Source: Desulfobacteraceae bacterium
GTDB lineage: Bacteria > Desulfobacterota > Desulfobacteria > Desulfobacterales > SURF-15
NCBI GenBank assembly: GCA_003599475.1
Contig: QZKK01000156.1
Span: forward strand, 1 to 17,095
DNA length: 17,095 nt
Direction: 5' to 3'
Made by a program: the position numbers and the translations under genes. A model generated the notes under the pieces. The model had not been told where the DNA came from. It did not search any database and saw nothing but the letters and a program-made list of their open reading frames with translations. The number at the start of each line of letters is the position of its first letter. Position 1 is the stretch's first letter. Shown one piece after another: positions 1 through 6,502 of this stretch.

Positions 1-386
1 TAGTCTTGGTGCTGTCAGATCGGAAAGGCCATTGTGAGACGCTACGGGCTATCCTGAAGAACAATTTCGGCACCCCCTCAACGGTCCTTACCGGCGATAT
101 CGGTACCCGTGACCGGCAAGAGATCGTTGACCGGCTGAACAAGGGAGAGATCCGGACCCTGATAGCGACCGGCCAGCTGATCGGCGAAGGGTTCGATTGT
201 AAGGCGCTTTCGACGCTGTTTCTTTCAACCCCGATCAAGTTCAGCGGCCGGGTGCTTCAGTACCTGGGGCGGGTGCTCAGACCTGCACCCGGGAAGGATC
301 GGGCCAAGGTCTACGATTACATCGATCCCGTTGGCGTGCTGCAGGCGGCGGCCAAATCGAGGGCGCGGGTCTACGAGGCATCCTGA
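1..386 (+). CDS. Superfamily II DNA/RNA helicase, C-terminal fragment (5' end outside window)
   Basis: The reading frame is open at the left edge (first full codon at base 3) and stops with TGA at 384-386. The visible 126 or so residues form the second RecA-like lobe of a DEAD/DEAH-type helicase: an SDRKGHC strand near the start, a motif V-like segment around TGQLIGEGFDC, and motif VI around QYLGRVLRP with its arginine finger, followed by VYDYID. Such ATP-driven helicases are common in phage replication and recombination modules. It lies 33 bp upstream of the terminase small subunit gene on the same strand, so the two are probably cotranscribed. The N-terminal lobe with Walker A and B is outside the window, so the exact subfamily cannot be fixed. 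Confidence 0.85.
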   Translation, partial: VLVLSDRKGHCETLRAILKNNFGTPSTVLTGDIGTRDRQEIVDRLNKGEIRTLIATGQLIGEGFDCKALSTLFLSTPIKFSGRVLQYLGRVLRPAPGKDRAKVYDYIDPVGVLQAAAKSRARVYEAS

Positions 387-391
387 TGAAC

Positions 392-468
392 TGTCAACCT
401 GTCAACCGGAGTGTCAACCATGGCTGAAATAAAGATCAATGATCGTGAACTTTTACACCTGGTTGACA
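392..468. repeat. TGTCAACC repeats around the terminase small-subunit start; candidate operator or packaging site
   Basis: The octamer TGTCAACC occurs at 392-399, 400-407 and 412-419. Its exact reverse complement GGTTGACA is at 461-468, inside the coding region. The third copy sits between the Shine-Dalgarno GGAG (408-411) and the ATG (420). Terminase small subunits often bind DNA in or near their own gene, so this could be a pac/cos recognition site or an autoregulatory operator. That role is inference. Confidence 0.45.
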
Positions 469-1004
469 GAGAAGGCAAAAGCCAATCCGAGGCAGCCAAA
501 AGCCTTGGAGTCAGCCGGCAGGCGGTCAGTAAGAGGCTCCGGGAGATTCGTGGGAAAACAACGAAAGTCATCGTATCCAAAAAGATTGAGGCCGTAGTTG
601 ACCGAAAGATCGATGCTATGGAGCAGATTACGAAAATCAACGATTACGCGAACGAAATCCTTGATCTATTGATGAGGTGGAACCGGGGGGACGGAGAAGC
701 CCTTCAGGTTCTTGAAAGCCAAGTCAAAAACAAAAAGGTTCGTGTTGGTGAAGAAGAAATCGATGTTCAGGAATTCAAATTCAAAGACCCCCGGGAACTG
801 GCCTTGAAAGCCATGGGTGAGATCCGGGGGCAGCTAAAACTTCAACTCGAAATCTTTCAGGCGCTTTTCAGCCTGCAGGCGGCCGAGGAGTTTCAGAATA
901 TCGTTCTCGAAGTGATAGGCGAGGTGGATCCAGATGTACGATCCGAAATCATACGTCGCATCAACAGTCGACGAACAATTAGAAACACTGTGCGCATCTC
1001 TTGA
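420..1004 (+). CDS. Terminase small subunit-like HTH DNA-binding protein
   Basis: This 194-aa protein starts at the ATG at 420, with GGAG 8 bases upstream; a GTG at 411 overlaps that Shine-Dalgarno and is less likely. The N-terminal third carries a clear helix-turn-helix: a segment reading SQSEAAKSLGVSRQAVSKRL at about residues 20-40. The rest is charged and helical (a run of Lys/Glu, then a Gln-rich LQLEIFQALFSLQAAEEF segment), consistent with oligomerisation. Its end overlaps the start of the terminase large subunit by 71 bp in another frame, the usual tight arrangement of terminase pairs. Small subunits recognise the packaging site and hand DNA to the motor. The function rests on the HTH plus position; a general phage regulator is the alternative. 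Confidence 0.7.
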   Translation: MAEIKINDRELLHLVDREGKSQSEAAKSLGVSRQAVSKRLREIRGKTTKVIVSKKIEAVVDRKIDAMEQITKINDYANEILDLLMRWNRGDGEALQVLESQVKNKKVRVGEEEIDVQEFKFKDPRELALKAMGEIRGQLKLQLEIFQALFSLQAAEEFQNIVLEVIGEVDPDVRSEIIRRINSRRTIRNTVRIS

Positions 1005-2517
1005 ACAGCGGTTCGGGGACGCCGAAGCTGAAAAGCCCTTCCATGAATGGGTGAAAGGGGTCATCCTGGACGGCCGGCCATTCACCTATGATCGACATGA
1101 ATACCTGATCGAACCCTACCAGGACGATCACCCGGATCAAACGGAATTGAAGGCGGCACAGCTGGGGCTTACCACCAAGGCCATGCTTCGGGCGCTTTAT
1201 TCCTGCCGGTACCGCAACTTCCGGGGGGTACTGTATCTTTTCCCAAGCCGGACAGATGTCTTGGATTTCTCCAGAAGCCGCGTAGCACCATTGATCGATG
1301 AGAACGCGGATACCATAGGCAAGTGGCTGAAGGATACCGATAACGCGGGCCTGAAGCAGGTATGGAACACGTTTTTGTATCTCAGGGGGATGCAATCAAA
1401 AGTCGGTCTGAAGTCGATTCCAGTTGATATGGTCATCTTTGACGAGCTGGACGAATCGCCGCAGAATAGCGTAGATATGGCGATGGAAAGGATGGGGCAT
1501 TCCGAATTCAAGGAAGTGTTTAAGCTGAGCAACCCCACCTTACCGGATTACGGGATTGATAAAGCTTTCCAGGAGACGGATCAACGGTACTGGCTCCTAA
1601 AGTGCGAAAAGTGCGGGGAGCATACCTGCCTTGAGGATACCTTTCCGGACTGCCTGAAGACCGTCAGCGGCCGGGTGATCCGGGCTTGCCAGAAGTGTCA
1701 TGCCGAGCTGAACCCCTCGATCGGTGAATGGGTAGCCAAGCGGCCGGCGATCACTGACAAACGCGGATACCATTACTCGCAGCTCTTTTCCCATTTCATC
1801 GACCCGGGGGACATCCTCTACCAGCTCCGAACGACAAACAATCTGACCGACTTCTACAACCTGAAGATTGGAAGCGCCTACGTGGAGGCCACAAACCGGC
1901 TGACGGTTCAAGAGGTTCTTGCTCTGTGCGGAAACGAGGGGATTCAAAGCAGTGATTCCGGACCCTGCAGCATGGGGGTTGACCAGGGGAAAGGCTTACA
2001 TGTGGTCGTCGGGAAGCGGGATCCGCAGAAGGCCGGAAAACTTATTCACATTTCCGAATACAAGGACTGGGAAGACCTTGACCGGTTGATGAAGAATTTC
2101 CGGGTTTCCCGCTGCGTCGTCGATGCTTTGCCGGAGACCCGGAACGCCCGGGCATTCGCCGAGCGGCATAAGGGGAAGGTCTTTTTGAACTATTACAACG
2201 AGCGTCAGAAGGGCTCGTATGCTTGGAATGAAAAAGAGCTCATTGTATCCTGCAATCGGACTGAATCCCTGGATGCTTCCCATAAAGAAATCGTGGACGG
2301 CGCCTTAATCCTTCCCAAGCAATGTGAGGTTGTACAGGAATTCGCAAGCCACCTTCACAATGTAGCCAAGCGACTTGAAGAAGATGAAGAGACCGGATCG
2401 AAACGGTATGTATATGTAAAGCTGGGGCCGGATCATTTCCGACATGCCTTCAATTACGAAGCGATGGCCAGGCAGTATATCGCAGCCGGCTTCTTTAGCG
2501 GATGTGATCTTTCATAA
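934..2517 (+). CDS. Phage terminase large subunit, GpA type (packaging ATPase/nuclease)
   Basis: This 527-aa protein has the two-domain layout of the lambda GpA family, which translocates DNA into proheads and cuts the concatemer. The N-terminal ATPase has a Walker A-like loop (TELKAAQLGLTTKAM) and a PSRTDVLDFSRSRVAPLI segment typical of GpA proteins. Walker B is MVIFDELDES, with D170 and E171. A four-cysteine cluster (CEKCG, then CQKC) lies around residues 225-255. The C-terminal RNase H-like nuclease is marked by D350 (GVDQGKG), D397 (VVDALPET) and D500 (PDHFRHAFNY) as likely metal ligands. It is somewhat shorter than many GpA proteins. It overlaps the small-subunit gene, and no strong Shine-Dalgarno is evident, so coupled translation is likely. 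Unusually, it is not followed by portal or capsid genes. Confidence 0.88.
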   Translation: MYDPKSYVASTVDEQLETLCASLEQRFGDAEAEKPFHEWVKGVILDGRPFTYDRHEYLIEPYQDDHPDQTELKAAQLGLTTKAMLRALYSCRYRNFRGVLYLFPSRTDVLDFSRSRVAPLIDENADTIGKWLKDTDNAGLKQVWNTFLYLRGMQSKVGLKSIPVDMVIFDELDESPQNSVDMAMERMGHSEFKEVFKLSNPTLPDYGIDKAFQETDQRYWLLKCEKCGEHTCLEDTFPDCLKTVSGRVIRACQKCHAELNPSIGEWVAKRPAITDKRGYHYSQLFSHFIDPGDILYQLRTTNNLTDFYNLKIGSAYVEATNRLTVQEVLALCGNEGIQSSDSGPCSMGVDQGKGLHVVVGKRDPQKAGKLIHISEYKDWEDLDRLMKNFRVSRCVVDALPETRNARAFAERHKGKVFLNYYNERQKGSYAWNEKELIVSCNRTESLDASHKEIVDGALILPKQCEVVQEFASHLHNVAKRLEEDEETGSKRYVYVKLGPDHFRHAFNYEAMARQYIAAGFFSGCDLS

Positions 2518-2547
2518 AACATCAAATTGAAAAAGGAGTTTTAACAA

Positions 2548-3258
2548 ATGCCCAAAAAGAACATCATCGAAAAAGTATTTCCTAAGGATGAATCAAATCA
2601 TGAAATCATTAAGGACATGGCGCTTGTAACTGGCAAAAAAAACGTCCCCCCACCATTCTACTATCGCAACATAGAGAATGGGGCGGAGTATTGGACTATT
2701 TTAGCAGGGATCGGCTGGCCGGGTAAAATCGAGGAACGCGGAGCAGATCCCGGGTTTGCCGTCATCGTGGCCGTGGACAAGACCGACTCTGATAAGCCGA
2801 CTTTTCGCCTTCTCGCAGAGGTACAACGGGCAGGCGTTGAAGAGCTGATGAGGGATTGCATCGGGCTTCAGCAAAAATATGGGCACTCTGAGGGATTGCT
2901 TGATTATTTTTTGGGTGATCACGAGGGCTATACAAGCGTCTATCACCGTATAAACGAGGAAATCAAGCGGCAAGGGATTTCTCCTGTTTTCCGGGGTTTT
3001 TATGTCAATCCCCCGGAAGATTTTGACAAGCCGAATGCATTTGATCTTTATGCCGATTCAATCCGGTCAGTCCTTGGCGACGAGAAACGCTTGTTTCTGG
3101 ATGAGGGTGATCTTATCCGGGCTCACCTGCAGAATTTAAAGAAGGATTCCCCTGCCATTTTGGCGCTTGGAGGGGTGATTCACACCCTCCTTTGTCAAAA
3201 GCCATGGAGAAAACCGGTCAATGATGGACCTCATCACTATGTGAAATTTGAAGACTAA
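2548..3258 (+). CDS. Uncharacterised 236-aa phage protein downstream of terminase
   Basis: The ATG at 2548 is preceded by a strong Shine-Dalgarno (AAAAAGGAG), and the gene follows the terminase by 30 bp, so it is a real member of the same transcription unit. The product is soluble, with no signal peptide or TM segment. It starts with a basic MPKKNIIEKVF and contains an acidic, aromatic middle (DYFLGDHEGYTSVYHRINEE) and a C-terminal helix-rich part ending HHYVKFED. I do not recognise the family. The Asp/Glu-rich hydrophobic strands (FAVIVAVDKTDSD, FRLLAEVQ) could belong to an alpha/beta fold such as a nuclease or packaging accessory, but no catalytic signature is convincing. Confidence 0.8.
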   Translation: MPKKNIIEKVFPKDESNHEIIKDMALVTGKKNVPPPFYYRNIENGAEYWTILAGIGWPGKIEERGADPGFAVIVAVDKTDSDKPTFRLLAEVQRAGVEELMRDCIGLQQKYGHSEGLLDYFLGDHEGYTSVYHRINEEIKRQGISPVFRGFYVNPPEDFDKPNAFDLYADSIRSVLGDEKRLFLDEGDLIRAHLQNLKKDSPAILALGGVIHTLLCQKPWRKPVNDGPHHYVKFED

Positions 3259-3297
3259 AAACGAACAAAGTTTCAACTGCCGAAAGGAAATTCAATC

Positions 3298-3990
3298 ATG
3301 TCTGTTGCACTCCAAAGATCGGGCTTGACGGGTAGAAGGATGTTTCTACCAAATCTCAAACGGGAGCTTATGCCCCCAAGACCTATTGCACCCGAAGAAC
3401 CCGAAGAGAAGCAACCCCCTTTAAAGCCGACTTTTGGGTTGGAAGGCGGCGGGGGAGAAGCCGGAGGGGCTTTGACCGGGTACATGGATAGCGCTGTACC
3501 CGCTTCTAACGACCCGAAAGATTCTTTCATCGGACGGAGAATGTCGGAGATGACCCCTGGTAAAGCCATGTTCGGTCTTGGGGCGGCGGCCATGACCGGA
3601 GGGGCGGCGTTGGCTCCCTTGGGGCTTTCCTCGCTTATCGGTGGGGTGGTCAAAGATTATGTCGCTCCTTTTGTCAAAAAGAATGTCGTGGATCCGCTAA
3701 CCAATCAATCTAGGCCCCTCCCTGGACCCGGCGGGTTTGAATCAGGAATCGGAAAGTACGGGGGAGATATTACCGCTGGATATGGGGAGACCGGCTTTAG
3801 CGGCGGTTACAAGGGAGATATCGAAGCTGGAATTGACAAGGGGGATTTCGGATTAGGAGTTGACCCAGGGGATTTCGGATTAAGAGGCGATCCGGGAGAC
3901 TATGGAGGCGGTGGAGATGTCGGAGGTCGCGGAGGCTTTGGCGGAGGCTACACCGGAGGGGATGAAGGGGCTGATTCGGGATATTGGTAA
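3298..3990 (+). CDS. Glycine-rich repeat protein of phage module
   Basis: This 230-aa product has an ATG start preceded by GAAAGGA. The N terminus is basic and proline-rich (roughly residues 1-45). A hydrophobic Ala/Gly stretch follows at about 85-120 (GKAMFGLGAAAMTGG, then SSLIGGVVKDYVAPF). The last 85 residues are strongly Gly-rich. Three 9-residue units with pattern D-[FY]-G-x-x-x-D-x-G occur in tandem; at DNA level the 15-mer at 3841-3855 recurs 27 bp later at 3868-3882. Gly-rich repeats of this kind occur in phage structural or virion-associated proteins and in fibre tips, but no family is recognisable. It sits between the 236-aa protein and the Cys-rich protein in one rightward unit; the stop is 14 bp before the next ATG. 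Confidence 0.75.
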   Translation: MSVALQRSGLTGRRMFLPNLKRELMPPRPIAPEEPEEKQPPLKPTFGLEGGGGEAGGALTGYMDSAVPASNDPKDSFIGRRMSEMTPGKAMFGLGAAAMTGGAALAPLGLSSLIGGVVKDYVAPFVKKNVVDPLTNQSRPLPGPGGFESGIGKYGGDITAGYGETGFSGGYKGDIEAGIDKGDFGLGVDPGDFGLRGDPGDYGGGGDVGGRGGFGGGYTGGDEGADSGYW

Positions 3991-4004
3991 AGGAGCCAGG
4001 CGCC

Positions 4005-4334
4005 ATGGCTGAAAACTGTCTTTTTTGCGACAAGGCCGAAAAGAACTGCAAACCGCCTCCGAATACCGAATACGTGTGCGGCATGTGTGTGCAGATGATC
4101 CTGAATGCCGACCGGGAAGAGCTGAGGCGGATCTGCCACCAGGCGATCGAGCAGGGAGACACCAGGAAGGCCGAGGGGATCCGGCTTGTTTGCCGAGATA
4201 AGTTTTCAGCGGGGAGAATCGAAAAGAATGAATCAAGACCTCAACCTGAGCAGCATCGACTAGATCCTAACCGAGGACGAGCTTCTAAAGCTATTGGGAA
4301 TTTCAAAGAACGCATTGGATGGGTATCGATATAG
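4005..4334 (+). CDS. Small Cys-rich (zinc-finger-like) phage protein
   Basis: The start is the ATG at 4005, with AGGAG 9 bases upstream; a TTG at 3984 lies ahead of the Shine-Dalgarno and is rejected. The 109-aa product opens with paired cysteines (CLFCDKAEKNC, then YVCGMCVQM) that look like a four-Cys zinc site, followed by a charged helix (ADREELRRICHQAIEQGDTRKAEG). The last third or so overlaps, in another frame, the HTH frame at 4228. Its composition there is odd (RPQPEQHRLDPNRGR), so the natural C terminus may have been extended by a frameshift. No function is recognised; small zinc-finger proteins of phages often bind nucleic acid. Confidence 0.65.
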   Translation: MAENCLFCDKAEKNCKPPPNTEYVCGMCVQMILNADREELRRICHQAIEQGDTRKAEGIRLVCRDKFSAGRIEKNESRPQPEQHRLDPNRGRASKAIGNFKERIGWVSI

Positions 4335-4461
4335 GGGGCTCCCCTTCTGCCGGTTGTCGGCCCGAAACCGGGTGTATCTTGTCCCTGATGTTCTTGAATT
4401 TATCGCAAGGTCACGGACGATTATAAACGATGCCGAAACAGGTACGCAGACGGACGAATAA
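4228..4461 (+). pseudogene. Excisionase-like (MerR/AlpA-type) HTH protein interrupted by an in-frame TAG
   Basis: The frame opens with an ATG at 4228, preceded by GGGGAG, and encodes MNQDLNLSSID. It meets TAG at 4261-4263, then continues as ILTEDELLKLLGISKNALDG, a GLPFCRLSARNRVYLVPDV stretch, and LEFIARSR, to a TAA at 4459-4461. The part after the amber is a good match to the helix-turn-helix used by prophage excisionases and AlpA-like regulators (winged-helix pattern LTxxELxxLLGISK...GLPF...RVYL..DVLEF). A single C-to-T change in a CAG (Gln) codon would create this stop, and no good start codon lies just after it. TAG ends other intact genes here (the peptidase and the IHF-like gene), so systematic readthrough is unlikely and a nonsense-killed gene is the simplest reading. 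Confidence 0.6.
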
Positions 4462-4656
4462 GGCACGTTCCGCATACGTAGCGGGACGGTTGAAATGGGG
4501 TAGGGCAACATGGGTTTTCCGAAAGAGGCCGGAAATCGTCCTAAAATGAACAATAGGTGGCGAACAGCACGGGGGTGCAAAATACCCCACTTAGATAACG
4601 TCTCTTACCTGGAAGTATTAAAGCGCTTTATGCCGAGCTTAAACATGAAAGGGAGG

Positions 4657-5130
4657 TTAGCTAAATTGTGCAAATTTCAAAATTCCATTTATTTTTTCAA
4701 GGGCTATTCCCTTCGCAGCTTCCTTGCCCCGAGTTTCTTGAATGTGAAAGTAACCATTGAAAGTAAAATCTCTTCTTTCGTACTTATCTTTGGGTACTTC
4801 TTCTGGATGACAATATTCATTCCATGCTTTTTCGATTCGACGTCTTTCGCGTTTGTTCAAGAACGCCTTAAATTCAACAACGGCTTTAAGATGTTCTATC
4901 CTGTATGTTCCCAAGAATTCATTCACATTGTCAGTGACTATTGGGCTATTTCTTCCGATAGCTCCAAACTCAAGGAAAACCTTTACATCAATAAAAGCGT
5001 TTTGGAATTTTGCAGCGGCATCGTTGAATTCTTTTCTTCTGTCTCTGCGCTCACTGAAAATATGGGCAATATACGAAGAAATCATTGCAACCAAAGCGCC
5101 ACTAATAAAGGCAATGATTATTTTATCCAT
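4657..5130 (-). CDS. Membrane-anchored protein with single N-terminal TM helix (cargo gene)
   Basis: I chose the ATG at 5130 (MDKIIIAFISGALVAMISSY) because it starts a clean TM helix; the 44 upstream in-frame codons read like non-coding sequence. The 157-aa product has one N-terminal hydrophobic segment (about residues 3-22). A basic juxtamembrane stretch follows (SERRDRRKEFNDAAAKFQNAF), then a charged cytoplasmic-type domain rich in Lys, Arg and Glu. The FNDAAAKFQNAF pattern resembles a widespread family of uncharacterised bacterial membrane proteins. The gene is AT-rich compared with both flanks and reversed relative to the phage genes. A candidate promoter lies at 5170-5198. Its role is unknown; accessory prophage cargo such as exclusion or defence is only a guess. 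Confidence 0.7.
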   Translation of the reverse strand: MDKIIIAFISGALVAMISSYIAHIFSERRDRRKEFNDAAAKFQNAFIDVKVFLEFGAIGRNSPIVTDNVNEFLGTYRIEHLKAVVEFKAFLNKRERRRIEKAWNEYCHPEEVPKDKYERRDFTFNGYFHIQETRGKEAAKGIALEKINGILKFAQFS

Positions 5131-5169
5131 CTTATTATCGCTTTTACCCTTGGGTACTGTATAACGGGC

Positions 5170-5198
5170 ATTATTATCGGTATAGTGATTAAAATCAA
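5170..5198 (-). promoter_or_regulatory. Candidate sigma70-type promoter for the membrane-protein gene
   Basis: On the minus strand, TTGATT (5193-5198) and AATAAT (5170-5175) are separated by 17 bases, ending about 40 bases before the ATG at 5130. The region is AT-rich, so chance matches are possible. Confidence 0.4.
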
Positions 5199-5278
5199 AA
5201 GATAGAAGGGACTGGACTTTTAAAGGCCAACCCTTGGGCTCTATTAAAATCAATCGGTGCAAACAGATCGGCGTTATC

Positions 5279-5980
5279 TTAAAAGCCTCTTATAGCGCTT
5301 GCGATATCTCTAAGGCTCATATTAGTTTCGAAGTTTTGAAAAAAAAATGCATTCCTCTGCTGATTTCTTGTTATCGTATTTTGCAGACGACTCATTGCGG
5401 CAGGAAAACTAGGTTGATAAGTGTAGCTGCCAGTACCCATATACTCAGAGATTGCTGTCAGCACATTATTATGCCATTGCAAGTTTCTTGCATAGTCGGC
5501 TTCTATTTTGGTTTTTCTGGTCAACAGTTCGTTATGTTTTTCAGTATATTCTTTATGCTGTTGTTCCAATTTTGAATATTCATCGTAAATGGAGATTAGA
5601 TAAGATTTTTGGTTATCATCCAGCGAGGCTATCAATTGGCGTCTATTATATTCAACTTTGGCTGGGTTTCCGCTGTTTAGTGAATCCAGATAATTGGAAT
5701 ACAATTCCAACTGTTTATCAGGCATGCTTTTAATAAATTTTCTCTCATTGGTTTTTAATAGTTGGTATTTGGCAGTCCAATTCTCTAAATTTTCTTGCAG
5801 ATCATCATATTCATGTGACCAGATCCCCTCATTAATTTTGATTCGTTCAAAATCTTCGTCAATTCGGTCAAAGACGGTCTTGCTGGGGGTTTTTTTGACA
5901 GGTTCAGAAGCACATCCTAAAAGCAGGGATAAAATGAAAAACAAGATCAAGAGACCCATGGTTGGTCGATTTTCTTCCAT
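5279..5980 (-). CDS. Coiled-coil lipoprotein (cargo gene)
   Basis: The ATG at 5980 follows a very good Shine-Dalgarno (AAGGAGG, 7 bases away). The 233-aa product has a lipoprotein signal peptide: short N region, hydrophobic core GLLILFFILSLL, then lipobox L-L-G-C with C23 as the lipidated residue, so it should be anchored in the inner or outer membrane. The mature part is highly charged and helical, with a long coiled-coil-like segment from about 45 to 165 (EYSKLEQQHKEYTEKHNELL) and a Gln/Asn/Phe-rich tail. No enzymatic motif is seen. It lies upstream of, and on the same strand as, the membrane-protein gene, with 148 bp between them. Both are AT-rich and look like an imported pair. Prophage lipoproteins sometimes mediate superinfection exclusion, but nothing here proves that. 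Confidence 0.8.
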   Translation of the reverse strand: MEENRPTMGLLILFFILSLLLGCASEPVKKTPSKTVFDRIDEDFERIKINEGIWSHEYDDLQENLENWTAKYQLLKTNERKFIKSMPDKQLELYSNYLDSLNSGNPAKVEYNRRQLIASLDDNQKSYLISIYDEYSKLEQQHKEYTEKHNELLTRKTKIEADYARNLQWHNNVLTAISEYMGTGSYTYQPSFPAAMSRLQNTITRNQQRNAFFFQNFETNMSLRDIASAIRGF

Positions 5981-6068
5981 TGCCGTCCTCCTTGGGCAGA
6001 AGAGTTGTAAATCGTGCAGATCGAATACCGGCTTGGAGTGCCGCTATCTTAAGCGGTTGGAGCGGGCT

Positions 6069-6097
6069 ATTATCTTTATGTTTCTCGTGCTGTTCAA
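6069..6097 (-). promoter_or_regulatory. Candidate sigma70-type promoter for the lipoprotein gene
   Basis: On the minus strand, TTGAAC (6092-6097), a 17-base spacer and GATAAT (6069-6074, 5 of 6 to consensus) lie about 90 bases ahead of the ATG at 5980. Confidence 0.5.
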
Positions 6098-6303
6098 AAG
6101 GACTTGGACGGGCTTTAATTTTTCAAATATTTGATTCCCCGTCCAAAAGCAACAGAAAAATAATGTGATAAAGGTATTTCCATTTTTAACGTAGCCGAAC
6201 GGTATGCTCAGATGGTATAAACCACCATGCTCGGGATAGACGGCCGACCGATAAGCCGGGGGCTCCTCCTGATAGAAAAAGAATGAAAATCTTTTCACTC
6301 CCA

Positions 6304-6341
6304 TTGACAAGCAATATAATATAGATTATAGATATAATCTA
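6304..6341 (+). promoter_or_regulatory. Promoter overlapped by a perfect inverted repeat (operator) for the RHH-integrase operon
   Basis: TTGACA at 6304-6309 is followed after 17 bases by TATAGA at 6327-6332. A perfect inverted repeat (9-bp arms TAGATTATA and TATAATCTA, 2-bp centre) spans 6322-6341 and covers the -10 element. A Shine-Dalgarno AGGGGG and the RHH gene start at 6363 follow directly. A repressor bound to the repeat would block RNA polymerase, so autoregulation by the RHH product is the natural inference. Confidence 0.65.
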
Positions 6342-6362
6342 AATAGCAAAGGGGGTTAATCA

Positions 6363-6500
6363 ATGACGAACATTTTTATCAGAGATTTTTCAGAGGACGT
6401 GCACAGGCGGGCAAAGATTCAGGCGGCAAAAGAGGGCATTACCTTGAAGGACCTCATTAAGAAGGCGCTGATTGAATACCTGGAAAAGAAAGGGGGTTGA
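6363..6500 (+). CDS. Small ribbon-helix-helix DNA-binding protein upstream of integrase
   Basis: This 45-residue product (MTNIFIRDFSEDVHRRAKIQ at its start) has the CopG/Arc ribbon-helix-helix outline: one beta strand (TNIFIRDF), a first helix (EDVHRRAKIQAAKEG) and a second helix (LKDLIKKALIEYLEKK). The strand-plus-helix N terminus resembles FitA-type antitoxins, but no toxin gene follows. Its stop at 6498-6500 is two bases before the integrase ATG at 6503, so the two are translationally coupled. The Shine-Dalgarno is AAAGGGGG, about 7 bases upstream. The inverted repeat over the promoter is its likely binding site, so it probably represses its own gene and the integrase. Confidence 0.75.
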   Translation: MTNIFIRDFSEDVHRRAKIQAAKEGITLKDLIKKALIEYLEKKGG

Positions 6501-6502
6501 GC

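Larger units (their letters stand above)
5981..6362. other. Non-coding spacer between divergent lipoprotein and RHH genes
   Basis: This 382-bp AT-rich gap holds divergent promoters: one leftward at 6069-6097, one rightward at 6304-6332. It also has a short inverted repeat, ATGGT/ACCAT (6212-6228). A minus-strand open frame (6044-6310) exists but lacks a Shine-Dalgarno and convincing protein character. Confidence 0.5.

Noticed and set aside
4462..4656. Possible attachment site or terminator in the gap after the broken HTH
   Set aside because: Only a weak GGGGT/ACCCC hairpin without a T tract is seen, and no duplicated core was found.
4510..5205. Plus-strand open frame over the AT-rich cargo region
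   Set aside because: It is antisense to the membrane-protein gene, which has a TM helix and a promoter; the plus-strand product has no recognisable features.
6044..6310. Minus-strand open frame of 88 codons in the divergent promoter gap
   Set aside because: It covers the leftward promoter and has no Shine-Dalgarno; composition is not protein-like, so it is kept as non-coding.
6363..6500. Toxin-antitoxin pair starting with the FitA-like RHH protein
   Set aside because: The next gene is an integrase, not a VapC/PIN or RelE-type toxin, and no other small frame follows.
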